Source: Flavobacterium psychrophilum (lineage in GTDB: Bacteria; Bacteroidota; Bacteroidia; Flavobacteriales; Flavobacteriaceae). From it: a DNA stretch of 12,275 bases. The stretch lies in the NCBI GenBank assembly GCA_945878515.1, contig CAMCTL010000103.1:1-12275 (forward strand). The letters run 5' to 3'. The position numbers and the translations under genes were made by a program. This document shows positions 1-7,187 of this stretch, in pieces. Position 1 is the stretch's first letter. Each line of letters opens with the position of its first letter. The notes beneath the pieces are model-generated. The model saw only the letters and a list, made by a program, of their open reading frames with translations. It did not search any database and was not told where the DNA came from.

Positions 1-28
1 ACCTTTAAAAATCAATAAATATCTACTT

Positions 29-820
29 ATGAAATTAGATTTATTAAATAATCAATGGCTTGAAATAGTCTTCGAAGGGCGTAATAAAAGTTATGGTGCT
101 TATGATTTGAGAAAATCAATAACCAATAATACTGCAAAGGCTTTTGTTATTGGGACTGTTGTTTTTGCAGTTTTGGTAAGCATACCAACAATCATGCGGA
201 TGATTCCTGATGCACAAGAAGACACTACTTTAGACCAAAAAATAATAACCGCAAAGATGCCTCCAAAAAAGGAGAAACCAAAAGAAAATCTTCCGCCACC
301 GCCACCGCCACCACCAAAAGTGGATCAAGTGAAATTTGTGAAGCCAGTGGTTGCAAAAGCAGATGAAGTTGTTGAAGAGATTGCTGTAGTAAAAGACCTT
401 GTTGATAAAAACATTGGTAAAGAAACTATAAAAGGTGACCCAGATGCTGAGTTAACTGTTGAGCCTGTAGGTAATGGTCCTGCTGCTGTAATAGAAGAGG
501 ATAACAGCATTTATAATACAGCGGGAATCGAGGTTAAACCTGATTTTCCTGGCGGTATGGAAAAGTTTTATAGTTTTATCGGTAAAAATTACCAAACTCC
601 TGATGAAGAAGGTCTTAAGGGGAAAGTGTATGTTTCGTTTGTTGTAGAAAAAGACGGATCGTTAACAGACATTAAAGTATTAAGAGATATTGGTTATGGT
701 ACTGGTAAAGAGGCGATTCGTGTATTGAAGAGTTGTCCAAGATGGTCTCCAGGTGAACAGAATGGAAAAAAGGTAAGATGTACCTATAGTTTGCCAATTA
801 GTATTCAATCCGAAGAATAA
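29..820 (+). CDS. tonB: Energy transducer TonB (Bacteroidota type)
   Basis: This 263-residue inner-membrane protein should pass proton-motive energy from an ExbB/ExbD complex to TonB-dependent outer-membrane receptors. A cytoplasmic N-terminus of about 37 residues carries the motif FEGRNKSYGAYDLRKS, which is usual for Bacteroidota TonB. One membrane segment follows at about 38-58. A periplasmic linker holds a run of eight prolines at 89-96 and Lys/Glu/Val-rich sequence. The TonB C-terminal domain spans about 161-260, with FPGG, KVYVSFVVEKDGS and GKEAIRVL. The exbB/exbD partners are not in the window; I infer that they lie just off the left edge, because only 28 bases precede the start. The stop overlaps the next start (TAATG), which points to translational coupling. 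The C-terminal 99 residues are about three quarters identical to the product at 4957-5355. Identification is strong; receptor specificity is unknown. Confidence 0.93.
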   Translation: MKLDLLNNQWLEIVFEGRNKSYGAYDLRKSITNNTAKAFVIGTVVFAVLVSIPTIMRMIPDAQEDTTLDQKIITAKMPPKKEKPKENLPPPPPPPPKVDQVKFVKPVVAKADEVVEEIAVVKDLVDKNIGKETIKGDPDAELTVEPVGNGPAAVIEEDNSIYNTAGIEVKPDFPGGMEKFYSFIGKNYQTPDEEGLKGKVYVSFVVEKDGSLTDIKVLRDIGYGTGKEAIRVLKSCPRWSPGEQNGKKVRCTYSLPISIQSEE

Positions 821-1077
821 TGTTAGATAGTTTCATCAAAAACTTCAAAAAGAAATCGCTTAAAGAGCGGTTTCTTTTTGTTATGGGGATGTCTATATTT
901 GTGGCGTATTTTATTTTAGGTTTAATTTTTATTTTTTGGAATTATTTTTCAATGTCCAAAGTCCTGCCTATTTTGATGGAACCCATTTACAGAATTTCTT
1001 TTGGCGTTTTGTTAATTGTATATGCGTTTATTAGATTTTTCAGAATTTTTAACTCAAATAATGAGCAATATGATTAA
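820..1077 (+). CDS. Small two-helix membrane protein of unknown function
   Basis: The 85-residue product begins with a basic stretch (IKNFKKKSLKERF). It then has two hydrophobic segments at roughly 18-42 and 52-76, separated by a short loop, so an inner-membrane hairpin protein is likely. I see no catalytic motif. The gene is supported mainly by its packing: its ATG overlaps the tonB stop, and its own stop lies inside the beginning of the next gene. It is therefore probably translated as part of the tonB operon. It might assist the TonB complex or the downstream lipoprotein, but that is guesswork from position. The reading frame and start are fairly certain; the function is not known. Confidence 0.75.
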   Translation: MLDSFIKNFKKKSLKERFLFVMGMSIFVAYFILGLIFIFWNYFSMSKVLPILMEPIYRISFGVLLIVYAFIRFFRIFNSNNEQYD

Positions 1078-1990
1078 AGTACAAAGGATATTGTTGTTAG
1101 CAATTCTTGGTTTTTGCTTTGTTATGTGTAATAAATCAAATCAATCAAAAAACAGTGAAGAATCTATTTTGAAAGGTTCAGCAACTGTTTTAGTTGACGA
1201 AACTTTAACACCAATAATGGATGATCAAGTTGCTGTTTTTGAAAGTAAATACGATGCTAAAATAAATTTAGTTTCCAAATCGGAGGCTGAATTGATCTTA
1301 TTATTGTTCAAAGAGAAAGCTGGAATTGCAATTTTGACTAGAAATTTAACAGTCAACGAAAATAAAATCTTTAAGCAAAAAAAAATCACGCCAAAAATAA
1401 CTAAATTTGCAACCGATGCAATTGCTCTTATTTCAAACAAAGTTAATAAAGATACTTTAATTGAGTTAAAGAGTGTAATAGATTACTTGCGGGGAGAACG
1501 AACTTCGAATATTAAGGGTTTGGTTTTTGACAATCCCAATTCAAGTACGTTTCGTTACTTAAATCAGCTTGCGGGTATTAGTACATTTCCCAAAGAGGGT
1601 ATTTACTCTTTCAAAACGAACGAAGATGTTATTAAGTTTGTTGCTGAGAATGAAGGAATGATTGGAGTGGTAGGATTAAATTGGTTAACTCAGCCTATGC
1701 CGATTATGGAAAAATTTGTTGACAATATCAACGTATTAAGCATTAAAAGCCAAACTGACAATAAGTTTTATACGCCCAGTCAAAATAACATTGCAGAAGG
1801 CAAATATCCTTTGGCACGCGATTTGTATATCATAAATGCACAAGGATACTCAGGATTGGGAATGGGTTTTGGCTCTTTTGTGGCAGGAGATATTGGACAA
1901 AGAATAATTTTGAAGTCAGGATTATTACCAGTGAGAGTGCCAGGGAGAAAAATCTACATTAGGAATGAAGTAATTAATGAGAAGAATTAA
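1061..1990 (+). CDS. PstS-like periplasmic substrate-binding lipoprotein
   Basis: The product resembles the phosphate-type solute-binding family (PstS-like). After the leader comes ILKGSATVLVDETLTPIMDD, the usual opening of the fold. Later features are the DNPNSSTFRYLNQLAG loop, which in relatives lies at the ligand site, and a C-terminal stretch YSGLGMGFGSFVAGDIGQ. I chose the ATG at 1061 (309 aa; 1070 is equally possible), because from there the protein starts with a compact signal peptide ending in FVMC followed by Asn/Ser/Lys-rich sequence, as expected for a lipoprotein. A longer frame from 1016 would bury that signal. No pst permease or ATPase genes are nearby. In this operon, between tonB and a TPR gene, it may have a role other than phosphate import. 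The family is likely; the ligand is unknown. Confidence 0.82.
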   Translation: MSNMIKVQRILLLAILGFCFVMCNKSNQSKNSEESILKGSATVLVDETLTPIMDDQVAVFESKYDAKINLVSKSEAELILLLFKEKAGIAILTRNLTVNENKIFKQKKITPKITKFATDAIALISNKVNKDTLIELKSVIDYLRGERTSNIKGLVFDNPNSSTFRYLNQLAGISTFPKEGIYSFKTNEDVIKFVAENEGMIGVVGLNWLTQPMPIMEKFVDNINVLSIKSQTDNKFYTPSQNNIAEGKYPLARDLYIINAQGYSGLGMGFGSFVAGDIGQRIILKSGLLPVRVPGRKIYIRNEVINEKN

Positions 1991-2006
1991 ATAAATACAA
2001 CACGAG

Positions 2007-3674
2007 ATGAACACACTTAAAAATTTTAGTATAGCTTTTTTATCATCAATTACTCTTGGTTTTGCCCAAGATATTAATCAAGCAAAGAAAGCAGTTGACG
2101 CTGAACAATATGAAAAAGCAAAATCGATTTTGAAGTTATTAATTAAAGTCAATCCATCCGATGGAAAAGCCAATTTTATACTTGGAAATCTGTACTTGAT
2201 TCAGACTGTAAATGATTCTGCTAAAATTTCTTTTCAAAGGGGATTAGCAGTTTCCGAAGGTGGAAGGCTGAATTATATTGGTTTAGGAGCATTAGATTTG
2301 GAAGCTGGAAATACGGCCGCCGCCGAAGCAAATTTTACTCTAGCTTTGAAAGATACTAGGAAGAAAGATATTGAGGAATTGGTTGCGATCGGAAGGGCTT
2401 ATACCAATTCAAGTAAATCCAATTATAAAAAAGCAATTGAGTATTTGAATAGAGCTAAAGTTATTAATCCAAACGACGCATTGGTTCAGTTGGCACTTGG
2501 GGATGCTTTTTATGGAGATAAAAGCCAAAACGAAGCTTATGCAGCTTATAGAAATGCGTTTCAATTTGACCCAACTTTGTTAAGAGCAAAAATGCAGTTG
2601 GGGGTTTTATTGAAAGGTGCAAAATCTTATGATGAAGCCATTAAATCTTTTAATGAAGTTATTGCTTTAAATGCAGACTACGGACCAGTGTACCGAGAAT
2701 TAGCTGAAACGTATTACAAATGGGGAAGAAATAAACCTTCAAAATCACCAGAATATATGCAAGCAGCAATTGGACATTATGAAAAATATATGAGTCTTAC
2801 TGATTATTCTTTAAATTCTAGAATGCGTCATGCTGATTTCTTGGTTCTTGTAAAAGATTACAAAGCATTAGAAGTGGAAGCCAATAAAATGGTTGAAATG
2901 GATAACGTAAATCCTAGAATTTTTCGATATTTAGGATATTCGGCTTTTGAAAATGGGAATTTTGATGTTGCTATTAAATCGTTAGAAAATTTCATCTCAA
3001 ATCCTGTGAATAAAGTGATTGCACTAGATTATTTGTATTTGGCAAAAGCAAAATTTAAAAAGGGAATGGGTGCAGATGGATTGTCTATAGACTCAACTCT
3101 TTTTGATTCTGGTGTGGCAGATATTAGAAAATCAATAGAAGTTGACTCTTTAATTATTGAAGATTTGAATGAAATTGGTAAAAAGTTTTATGTTTCCAAA
3201 TTGTATAAAGAAGCTGCCACTATTTTTGAATTTGGAACATCAAGTACTGACAATAAAAATTATGCAGATGACAATCTTTCTTACGGGTTATCTTTGTATA
3301 ACGTCAACAATAAGAGAGGAGTAACTCCAGATGTAACATCTTTGCAAAAAGCTGACCTTGCCTTCGAAAAAGTTAATATAGCCTCTCCAACTTATTTGGA
3401 CGCCTACTTTTATAGAGGAAGAGCAAATAGTTTAATGGACAATGATCCAATGACTATAAAATATTTTGATGAGTATGTTACTAAAGTTATTGAAAAAGGT
3501 GCCGAAGAATTGGCAAAGCCTGCTGTTGCTAAAAAAGTTATAGAGTCCTATAATAATATTGCTGCAAGTTATGCTAATACGGATAAAGTAAAAGCAATCG
3601 AATATTTTAATAAAACTCTTGCTACTGATCCAACTAATGCTTATGCCACAGAGTCATTAGCGAAATTGAAATAG
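2007..3674 (+). CDS. Secreted/periplasmic tetratricopeptide-repeat protein
   Basis: The 555-residue protein starts with a signal peptide (about 1-20, ending FAQ|D). The rest is helical TPR repeats: pairs of helices with the typical A/G/Y/A/P spacing, for example at residues 27-60, 61-95, 155-190, 191-222 and 520-553. Examples are YEKAKSILKLLIKVNPSDGK and KAIEYFNKTLATDPTNAYA. TPR proteins act as binding scaffolds, so no reaction is implied. It lies 16 bases after the PstS-like gene and is the last gene before a strong terminator, so it closes the tonB transcription unit. With export and the TonB context, a periplasmic assembly or partner-binding role in outer-membrane transport is plausible but inferred. 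The fold call is secure. Confidence 0.88.
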   Translation: MNTLKNFSIAFLSSITLGFAQDINQAKKAVDAEQYEKAKSILKLLIKVNPSDGKANFILGNLYLIQTVNDSAKISFQRGLAVSEGGRLNYIGLGALDLEAGNTAAAEANFTLALKDTRKKDIEELVAIGRAYTNSSKSNYKKAIEYLNRAKVINPNDALVQLALGDAFYGDKSQNEAYAAYRNAFQFDPTLLRAKMQLGVLLKGAKSYDEAIKSFNEVIALNADYGPVYRELAETYYKWGRNKPSKSPEYMQAAIGHYEKYMSLTDYSLNSRMRHADFLVLVKDYKALEVEANKMVEMDNVNPRIFRYLGYSAFENGNFDVAIKSLENFISNPVNKVIALDYLYLAKAKFKKGMGADGLSIDSTLFDSGVADIRKSIEVDSLIIEDLNEIGKKFYVSKLYKEAATIFEFGTSSTDNKNYADDNLSYGLSLYNVNNKRGVTPDVTSLQKADLAFEKVNIASPTYLDAYFYRGRANSLMDNDPMTIKYFDEYVTKVIEKGAEELAKPAVAKKVIESYNNIAASYANTDKVKAIEYFNKTLATDPTNAYATESLAKLK

Positions 3675-3695
3675 AAATCTTTTCAAGATTTGTCT

Positions 3696-3734
3696 AAAAC
3701 CAATAGCATTTATAAAGCTATTGGTTTTTTTTTT
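3696..3734 (+). terminator. Rho-independent terminator of the tonB-TPR operon
   Basis: A 12-bp perfect stem (AAAACCAATAGC at 3696-3707 with GCTATTGGTTTT at 3717-3728) encloses a 9-base loop and runs into a T-tract to about 3734. It begins 22 bases after the TPR stop. Confidence 0.9.
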
Positions 3735-3866
3735 GGACTTATGTCAATGCTAGTTACCCTGGCTCTTGAAAATAAGTAATCCTTTTTATAACACATTCCG
3801 TTTCCTTTTTATTTTTTCTTTGCTTATCGTTTATCGCACTTGCCAATTCATAAATTCCAAAATCAC

Positions 3867-3874
3867 TATCTTTG
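3867..3874 (+). promoter_or_regulatory. Predicted -7 promoter box for queE
   Basis: TATCTTTG is an exact match to the Bacteroidota sigma-A -7 consensus TAnnTTTG and ends 17 bases before the queE ATG, so the leader would be only about 10 bases. The matching -33 box is poor: TTC lies 17 bases upstream and TTG 24 bases upstream. The preceding terminator at 3696-3734 makes a new promoter here necessary. Confidence 0.65.
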
Positions 3875-3891
3875 CCCTTTAAATCTAAATA

Positions 3892-4524
3892 ATGCTATCA
3901 AAAGAAATACAATTACAAGTAAACAAAGGAACCATGCTTCCCTTGATGGAAGAATTTTATACTATTCAAGGAGAAGGATTTCACACCGGAACTGCTGCAT
4001 ATTTTATTAGAATTGGAGGATGTGATGTGGGTTGTCATTGGTGTGATGTGAAGGAAAGTTGGAATGCCGAATTGCATCCACCCACAAGTATTGATTTGAT
4101 TGTTGCTAATGCAAAAAAATACGCAGATACTGTTGTTGTAACTGGTGGTGAGCCACTCACTTGGGATATGACTTTACTAACGCAGAAGTTAAAAGACCAA
4201 AACCTCAAAGTCCATATAGAAACTTCTGGTGCTTATGAGCTTACAGGAAGCTGGGATTGGATTTGTCTTTCGCCAAAGAAGAACAAACTGCCAATGCAAA
4301 CAGTTTATGACCAAGCTCATGAACTAAAAGTCATTATTTTCAATAAACACGATTTCATTTTTGCAGAGGAACAAGCTGCATTGGTTAATAGCAACGCTAT
4401 TTTGTTTTTGCAACCTGAATGGAGTAAAAAAGAAGAAATGACACCGCTGATTGTTGATTATGTAATGAACAATCCGAAATGGCGCGTGTCATTGCAAACA
4501 CATAAATACTTGAATATTCCGTAA
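3892..4524 (+). CDS. queE: 7-carboxy-7-deazaguanine synthase (radical SAM)
   Basis: QueE converts 6-carboxy-5,6,7,8-tetrahydropterin to 7-carboxy-7-deazaguanine with a [4Fe-4S] cluster and S-adenosylmethionine. This is the step before preQ0 in the queuosine tRNA-modification pathway. The 210-residue protein shows EEFYTIQGEGFHTG near the N-terminus (substrate-side glycine-rich loop), the cluster cysteines as C44-X3-C48-X2-C51 in GGCDVGCHWCD, and the SAM-binding GGEP at 85-88. Length and motifs are normal for the family, and nothing appears to be missing. It follows its own -7 box and is first in a run of three genes, with the next start 2 bases after its stop. The downstream TonB-domain genes have no evident link to queuosine, so the operon is probably one of convenience. 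Other que genes are not in the window. Confidence 0.95.
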   Translation: MLSKEIQLQVNKGTMLPLMEEFYTIQGEGFHTGTAAYFIRIGGCDVGCHWCDVKESWNAELHPPTSIDLIVANAKKYADTVVVTGGEPLTWDMTLLTQKLKDQNLKVHIETSGAYELTGSWDWICLSPKKNKLPMQTVYDQAHELKVIIFNKHDFIFAEEQAALVNSNAILFLQPEWSKKEEMTPLIVDYVMNNPKWRVSLQTHKYLNIP

Positions 4525-4526
4525 AT

Positions 4527-4931
4527 ATGAAAAAAAGCCTACTTGCAGCAATCGCTTTTTTTGTAATTAATTTAGTTTCAGCACAGGAGGGAGAACTGTT
4601 AATGGAAACGGAACTTGTTTCAAGTCCAGATGTTTCTAATCCTAAATTTAATGGTGGGGATTTAAATAAATTTTATGATTTTATACATCAAGAATTTAAT
4701 TATTCTACTGTAACTAAAGCGGGGAAAATTGTAGTTTCATTTACGGTTACTGAATTTGGAGATGTCAAAAAAATAAAAGTTTTAGAATTTCCAAACATTG
4801 AAGCGGCGTCAGAAATTATAAGAGTTTTGAATAAATCTCCGAAATGGGAACCCGCAAAGCGTGCTGGTAATCCATTTAGCATAATAATAAAAATGCCGTT
4901 GTTGTTTAAGCAAAAAATAATTCTTAAGTAA
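4527..4931 (+). CDS. Small secreted protein with a divergent TonB C-terminal domain
   Basis: The 134-residue product begins with a clean signal peptide (MKKSLLAAIAFFVINLVSAQ, cleavage probably before EGE). After a short linker it has a domain resembling the TonB C-terminal fold: FNGGDLNKFYDFIHQEF, then GKIVVSFTVTEFGDVKKIKVL, then a helix with IIRVLNKSPKWEPA. It lacks the membrane anchor and proline-rich linker of a working energy transducer, so it is predicted to be free in the periplasm. It starts 2 bases after queE and is followed 25 bases later by a second, better conserved copy of the same domain. Its function is unknown; binding TonB-box peptides or receptor plugs is a reasonable guess. 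Domain assignment is moderately sure. Confidence 0.78.
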   Translation: MKKSLLAAIAFFVINLVSAQEGELLMETELVSSPDVSNPKFNGGDLNKFYDFIHQEFNYSTVTKAGKIVVSFTVTEFGDVKKIKVLEFPNIEAASEIIRVLNKSPKWEPAKRAGNPFSIIIKMPLLFKQKIILK

Positions 4932-4956
4932 ATAAATGTCAAACTATATCATCATT

Positions 4957-5355
4957 ATGAAAAAAATTCTAATTATTGCAATCATTATTTTCTCCTTCCA
5001 AATTGGTTTTGCACAAGAATCTGCAAATTTTTCTGATAATTATGTATATAGTACCGCTGGAATTGATGTCAAACCAGAGTTTCCCGGAGGGTATGAGGAG
5101 TTTTATAAATTTATTGGGAAAAATTACAAAACGCCAAATGTAGGTGGATTAAACGGAAAAGTTTATGTGAGTTTTGTTATCGAAAAAGACGGAAGTATTA
5201 ATGAGATAAAAGTCCTAAGAGATATTGGACATGGCACTGGAAAAGAAGCAATCCGAGTGTTAGAACTTTCACCAAAGTGGATTCCAGCTGAACAAAATGG
5301 AAAAAAAGTCAGAGTTTCTTTTAGTTTGCCAATTTCGATATCGTCTAGTCGATAA
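4957..5355 (+). CDS. Small secreted TonB C-terminal-domain protein, paralogue of the 29-820 TonB
   Basis: From the ATG at 4957 the product has 132 residues with a signal peptide (MKKILIIAIIIFSFQIGFAQ). An upstream ATG at 4936 would add seven residues and weaken the basic N-terminus, so I prefer 4957. The mature part is almost entirely a TonB C-terminal domain. It can be aligned without gaps to residues 161-259 of the first TonB in the window, with about 73 of 99 positions identical by eye, including KVYVSFV-EKDGS and IKVLRDIG-GTGKEAIRVL. The anchor and Pro-rich region are absent. It therefore looks like a duplication of the C-terminal domain fused to an export signal. It is probably cotranscribed with queE. 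A modulator or decoy for TonB-receptor contacts is possible but untested. Confidence 0.85.
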   Translation: MKKILIIAIIIFSFQIGFAQESANFSDNYVYSTAGIDVKPEFPGGYEEFYKFIGKNYKTPNVGGLNGKVYVSFVIEKDGSINEIKVLRDIGHGTGKEAIRVLELSPKWIPAEQNGKKVRVSFSLPISISSSR

Positions 5356-5356
5356 T

Positions 5357-5389
5357 TTTCCAAATATTGTTTGGGAATTTTTATATTTA
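5357..5389 (+). promoter_or_regulatory. Weak candidate promoter for the aminotransferase gene
   Basis: TATATTTA at 5382-5389 resembles the -7 box TAnnTTTG with its last base changed. TTTC at 5357-5360 sits 21 bases upstream in the place of the -33 TTTG. Readthrough from the queE unit, which has no visible terminator, is an equally good explanation. Confidence 0.35.
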
Positions 5390-5403
5390 CAAAAAATCAA
5401 CAA

Positions 5404-6558
5404 ATGAAATCTCAATTCCTTTTAGATATCAATATTACCTTCCTAAATCACGGTTCGTTTGGTGCTTGCCCGAAACCCATTTTCGAGGAATACCAACGTT
5501 TTCAACTAGAATTAGAAAATGAACCGGTTTATTTTATTCAAAAGAAAATGTCTGGCTATTTGAAAACGGCTAAAGATGCCTTGGCAAAATATATCGGTTG
5601 TGGTGCCGATGATTTCTTTTTTACACCCAATCCAACTTTTGCTGTAAATACTATAATGAGAAGTTTGCATCTGGCAGCAGGCGATGAAATACTCACCACA
5701 AACCATGAATATGGCGCGATGGACAGAGTTTGGAATTTCTATTGCAAAAAATCGGGAGCCAAATACATTCGGCAAAACATAACGCTTCCAGTGGTTTCTA
5801 AGGAACAAATTCTCGAAGAATTTTGGAGTGGATACACTTCAAATACCAAAATTATTTTTCTAAACCAAATTTCAAGCTGCACTGCTTTGATTTTTCCAGT
5901 TAAAGAAATTTGCGATAAAGCACGGGAATTGGGATTGATTACCATCATTGACGGTGCTCACGTTCCTGGACAAATGGATTTGGATCTTGCAGCATTAAAT
6001 CCCGATTTTTATACAGGAACCTTGCACAAATGGATGTTGGCGCCCAAAGGAAGTTCTTTCTTGTATGTAAAAAAAAGTTTTCAGGAAATGCTTGATCCAC
6101 TAATCGTAGGTTGGGGCTATGAAAGTGTTGTTCCAGGCGAAAGTCAATTTTTAGATTATCAGGAATATCAAGGAACGAGAGAGATTTCGGCTTTTTTATG
6201 TACACCAAGAGTAATTGAGTTTCTAGAAGAAAACGACTGGAAAACTAAAGCAAAAGAATGCAGAAAACTAGTTTTGGCTAATTATCAACGGTTTTGCGAT
6301 TTGCTTAAGACACCGCCCATTTGCCCAATTTCAGATGAATTTTTAGGTCAAATGGCAAGTATTCCCATCAACACTTCAAACCCCGTTGGGTTAAAGGACT
6401 TGCTTTTTAACAAGTATAAAATAGAAATTCCTATAATGACTTTAAACGGAAATTATTTTTTGAGATATTCTATAAACGGCTACAATTCTCAGGAAGATTT
6501 AGATATTTTATACATAGCGATACAAGATATAATTGCAACTACAGATTTGATTTCGTAG
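5404..6558 (+). CDS. Class V PLP-dependent aminotransferase (isopenicillin-N-epimerase-like)
   Basis: The 384-residue protein belongs to the fold-type I, class V aminotransferase/cysteine desulfurase superfamily. It has an N-terminal LNHGSFG motif that contacts substrate or cofactor in relatives, NPTFAVNTI before the PLP phosphate site, IDGAHVPGQ with the PLP-ring aspartate D183 and H186, and the Schiff-base lysine K209 in GTLHKWMLAPKG. The C-terminal domain ends FLRYSINGYNSQEDLDIL. The closest general type is isopenicillin-N-epimerase-like proteins, which in most bacteria have no link to penicillin; the substrate is unknown. I use the ATG at 5404, because the 5371 alternative is a TTG that adds a hydrophobic tail before the conserved start. 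The last codons of this gene (from about 6515) are present a second time at 8043-8089, beyond an apparently inserted block. Confidence 0.9.
   Translation: MKSQFLLDINITFLNHGSFGACPKPIFEEYQRFQLELENEPVYFIQKKMSGYLKTAKDALAKYIGCGADDFFFTPNPTFAVNTIMRSLHLAAGDEILTTNHEYGAMDRVWNFYCKKSGAKYIRQNITLPVVSKEQILEEFWSGYTSNTKIIFLNQISSCTALIFPVKEICDKARELGLITIIDGAHVPGQMDLDLAALNPDFYTGTLHKWMLAPKGSSFLYVKKSFQEMLDPLIVGWGYESVVPGESQFLDYQEYQGTREISAFLCTPRVIEFLEENDWKTKAKECRKLVLANYQRFCDLLKTPPICPISDEFLGQMASIPINTSNPVGLKDLLFNKYKIEIPIMTLNGNYFLRYSINGYNSQEDLDILYIAIQDIIATTDLIS
6515..6558 (+). repeat. Left copy of direct repeat: 3' end of the aminotransferase gene
   Basis: Bases 6522-6558 match 8053-8089 at 33 of 37 positions without gaps. 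A short TAGCG match extends the similarity upstream to 6515 (8043 in the other copy) with a 3-base length difference. This copy encodes the C-terminus QDIIATTDLIS and the stop codon of the intact gene. It forms the left boundary of the block described at 6559-8042. Confidence 0.85.
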
Positions 6559-6680
6559 TTCTATTAGGGGGTTGTTAGCATTCACTAGGTTATTTAGGGT
6601 TTAAAGTGGAAGGGTATTTAGTGCAGCATCGTTTTAATATTCAAAACGTTTTTTAGTATTGGCTTTGAGCGTATTTTTTT

Positions 6681-6800
6681 CTGAAACTTCGACCAATTTT
6701 CTGAAAGGGCAACTTTTTTTCTGAAAGGGCAGATGTTTTATATAAAGGGCAATCGTTTTATTCAAAGGGCAACTATTGTATTAAAAGGGCAAACATAATA
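6681..6800. repeat. Tandem array, block A: 20-bp period, core AAAGGGCA
   Basis: Five units repeat the core AAAGGGCA at 6704, 6724, 6744, 6764 and 6784, exactly 20 bp apart. A degenerate sixth unit (CTGAAACTTCGA) lies in register at 6681. The first two full units also share the preceding CTG. The remaining 9-12 bases of each unit vary but are T-rich. The period is not a multiple of three and all frames are interrupted, so this is not protein-coding. It passes directly into the block with a 21-bp period. Confidence 0.85.
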
Positions 6801-6982
6801 TGTAAATGCACCATACTTTTTTAGAAATGGACTATGAAAAAAGCCAAATGCACTTTGAAAAACTGATTTACATCTTGCTTTTTTTGAAATGCACTTTGTG
6901 AGTGCGCCATTGCACGAAGTAAGTGAAGACTTGCACGATGTTAATACCCATTAGCACTGGTTTGGTTTTGGGTTGCACAGCT
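6801..6982. repeat. Tandem array, block B: 21-bp period, core (AAA/TT)TGCAC
   Basis: Units start at 6804 (AAATGCAC), 6825 (AAATGGAC), 6846 (AAATGCAC), 6866 (degenerate ATTTACAT), 6887 (AAATGCAC), 6908 (CATTGCAC), 6929 (ACTTGCAC), 6950 (ATTAGCAC) and 6971 (GGTTGCAC). Spacings are 21, 21, 20, 21, 21, 21, 21 and 21. The spacing is far better conserved than the sequence between cores, as if position on the helix were what mattered. The block follows block A in the same register at its AAA triplets, but its core differs. No unit is recognisable after 6982. Confidence 0.75.
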
Positions 6983-7127
6983 GGTCTTCTTTTTTGATGG
7001 ATATTGGTTGGGAAAATGACTTTGTTTTTGGATGATTATTCTGTTTAATTAGCCATGAAAACGTGTTAAGAAAAATTAATTTCATTGTTATTTTTGAAAA
7101 AATCTAGTTAAAAATAGTAAGAAATTT

Positions 7128-7159
7128 TTTGGTGGGAAATTAATTGTTTGCTACATTTA
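7128..7159 (+). promoter_or_regulatory. Predicted promoter for the unknown gene at 7226
   Basis: A TTTG -33 box (7128-7131) is followed after 20 bases by TACATTTA (7152-7159), close to the Bacteroidota -7 consensus TAnnTTTG. Transcription would begin near 7166, giving a leader of about 60 bases. The array ends about 150 bases upstream of the -33 box, so it could act on this promoter from a distance but does not overlap it. Confidence 0.55.
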
Positions 7160-7187
7160 GACCGATTAATCTATATATTAAAAGGTT

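Noticed and set aside
1016..1060. Longer start for the PstS-like lipoprotein
   Set aside because: It would add 15 residues in front of a good lipoprotein signal peptide and overlap the preceding gene by about 60 bases.
3750..3785. Possible preQ1 riboswitch upstream of queE (CTAGTTACCCTGG followed by an A-rich stretch)
   Set aside because: There is no upstream strand able to pair with CCCTGG to form the required first stem, and the segment lies upstream of the predicted -7 box, so it would not be in the transcript.
5371..5403. TTG start for the aminotransferase
   Set aside because: The added 11 residues are not family-like, and an ATG at 5404 in an A-rich context precedes the conserved N-terminus.
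6889..6954. Short frame through block B (21-bp period equals seven codons) as a heptad-repeat peptide
   Set aside because: It is only about 21 codons, block A has a 20-bp period that cannot keep frame, and stops interrupt all frames across the array.
6681..6982. Array considered as a CRISPR
   Set aside because: Units are only 20-21 bp with about 8 conserved bases, the core changes along the array, and no cas-like gene is present.
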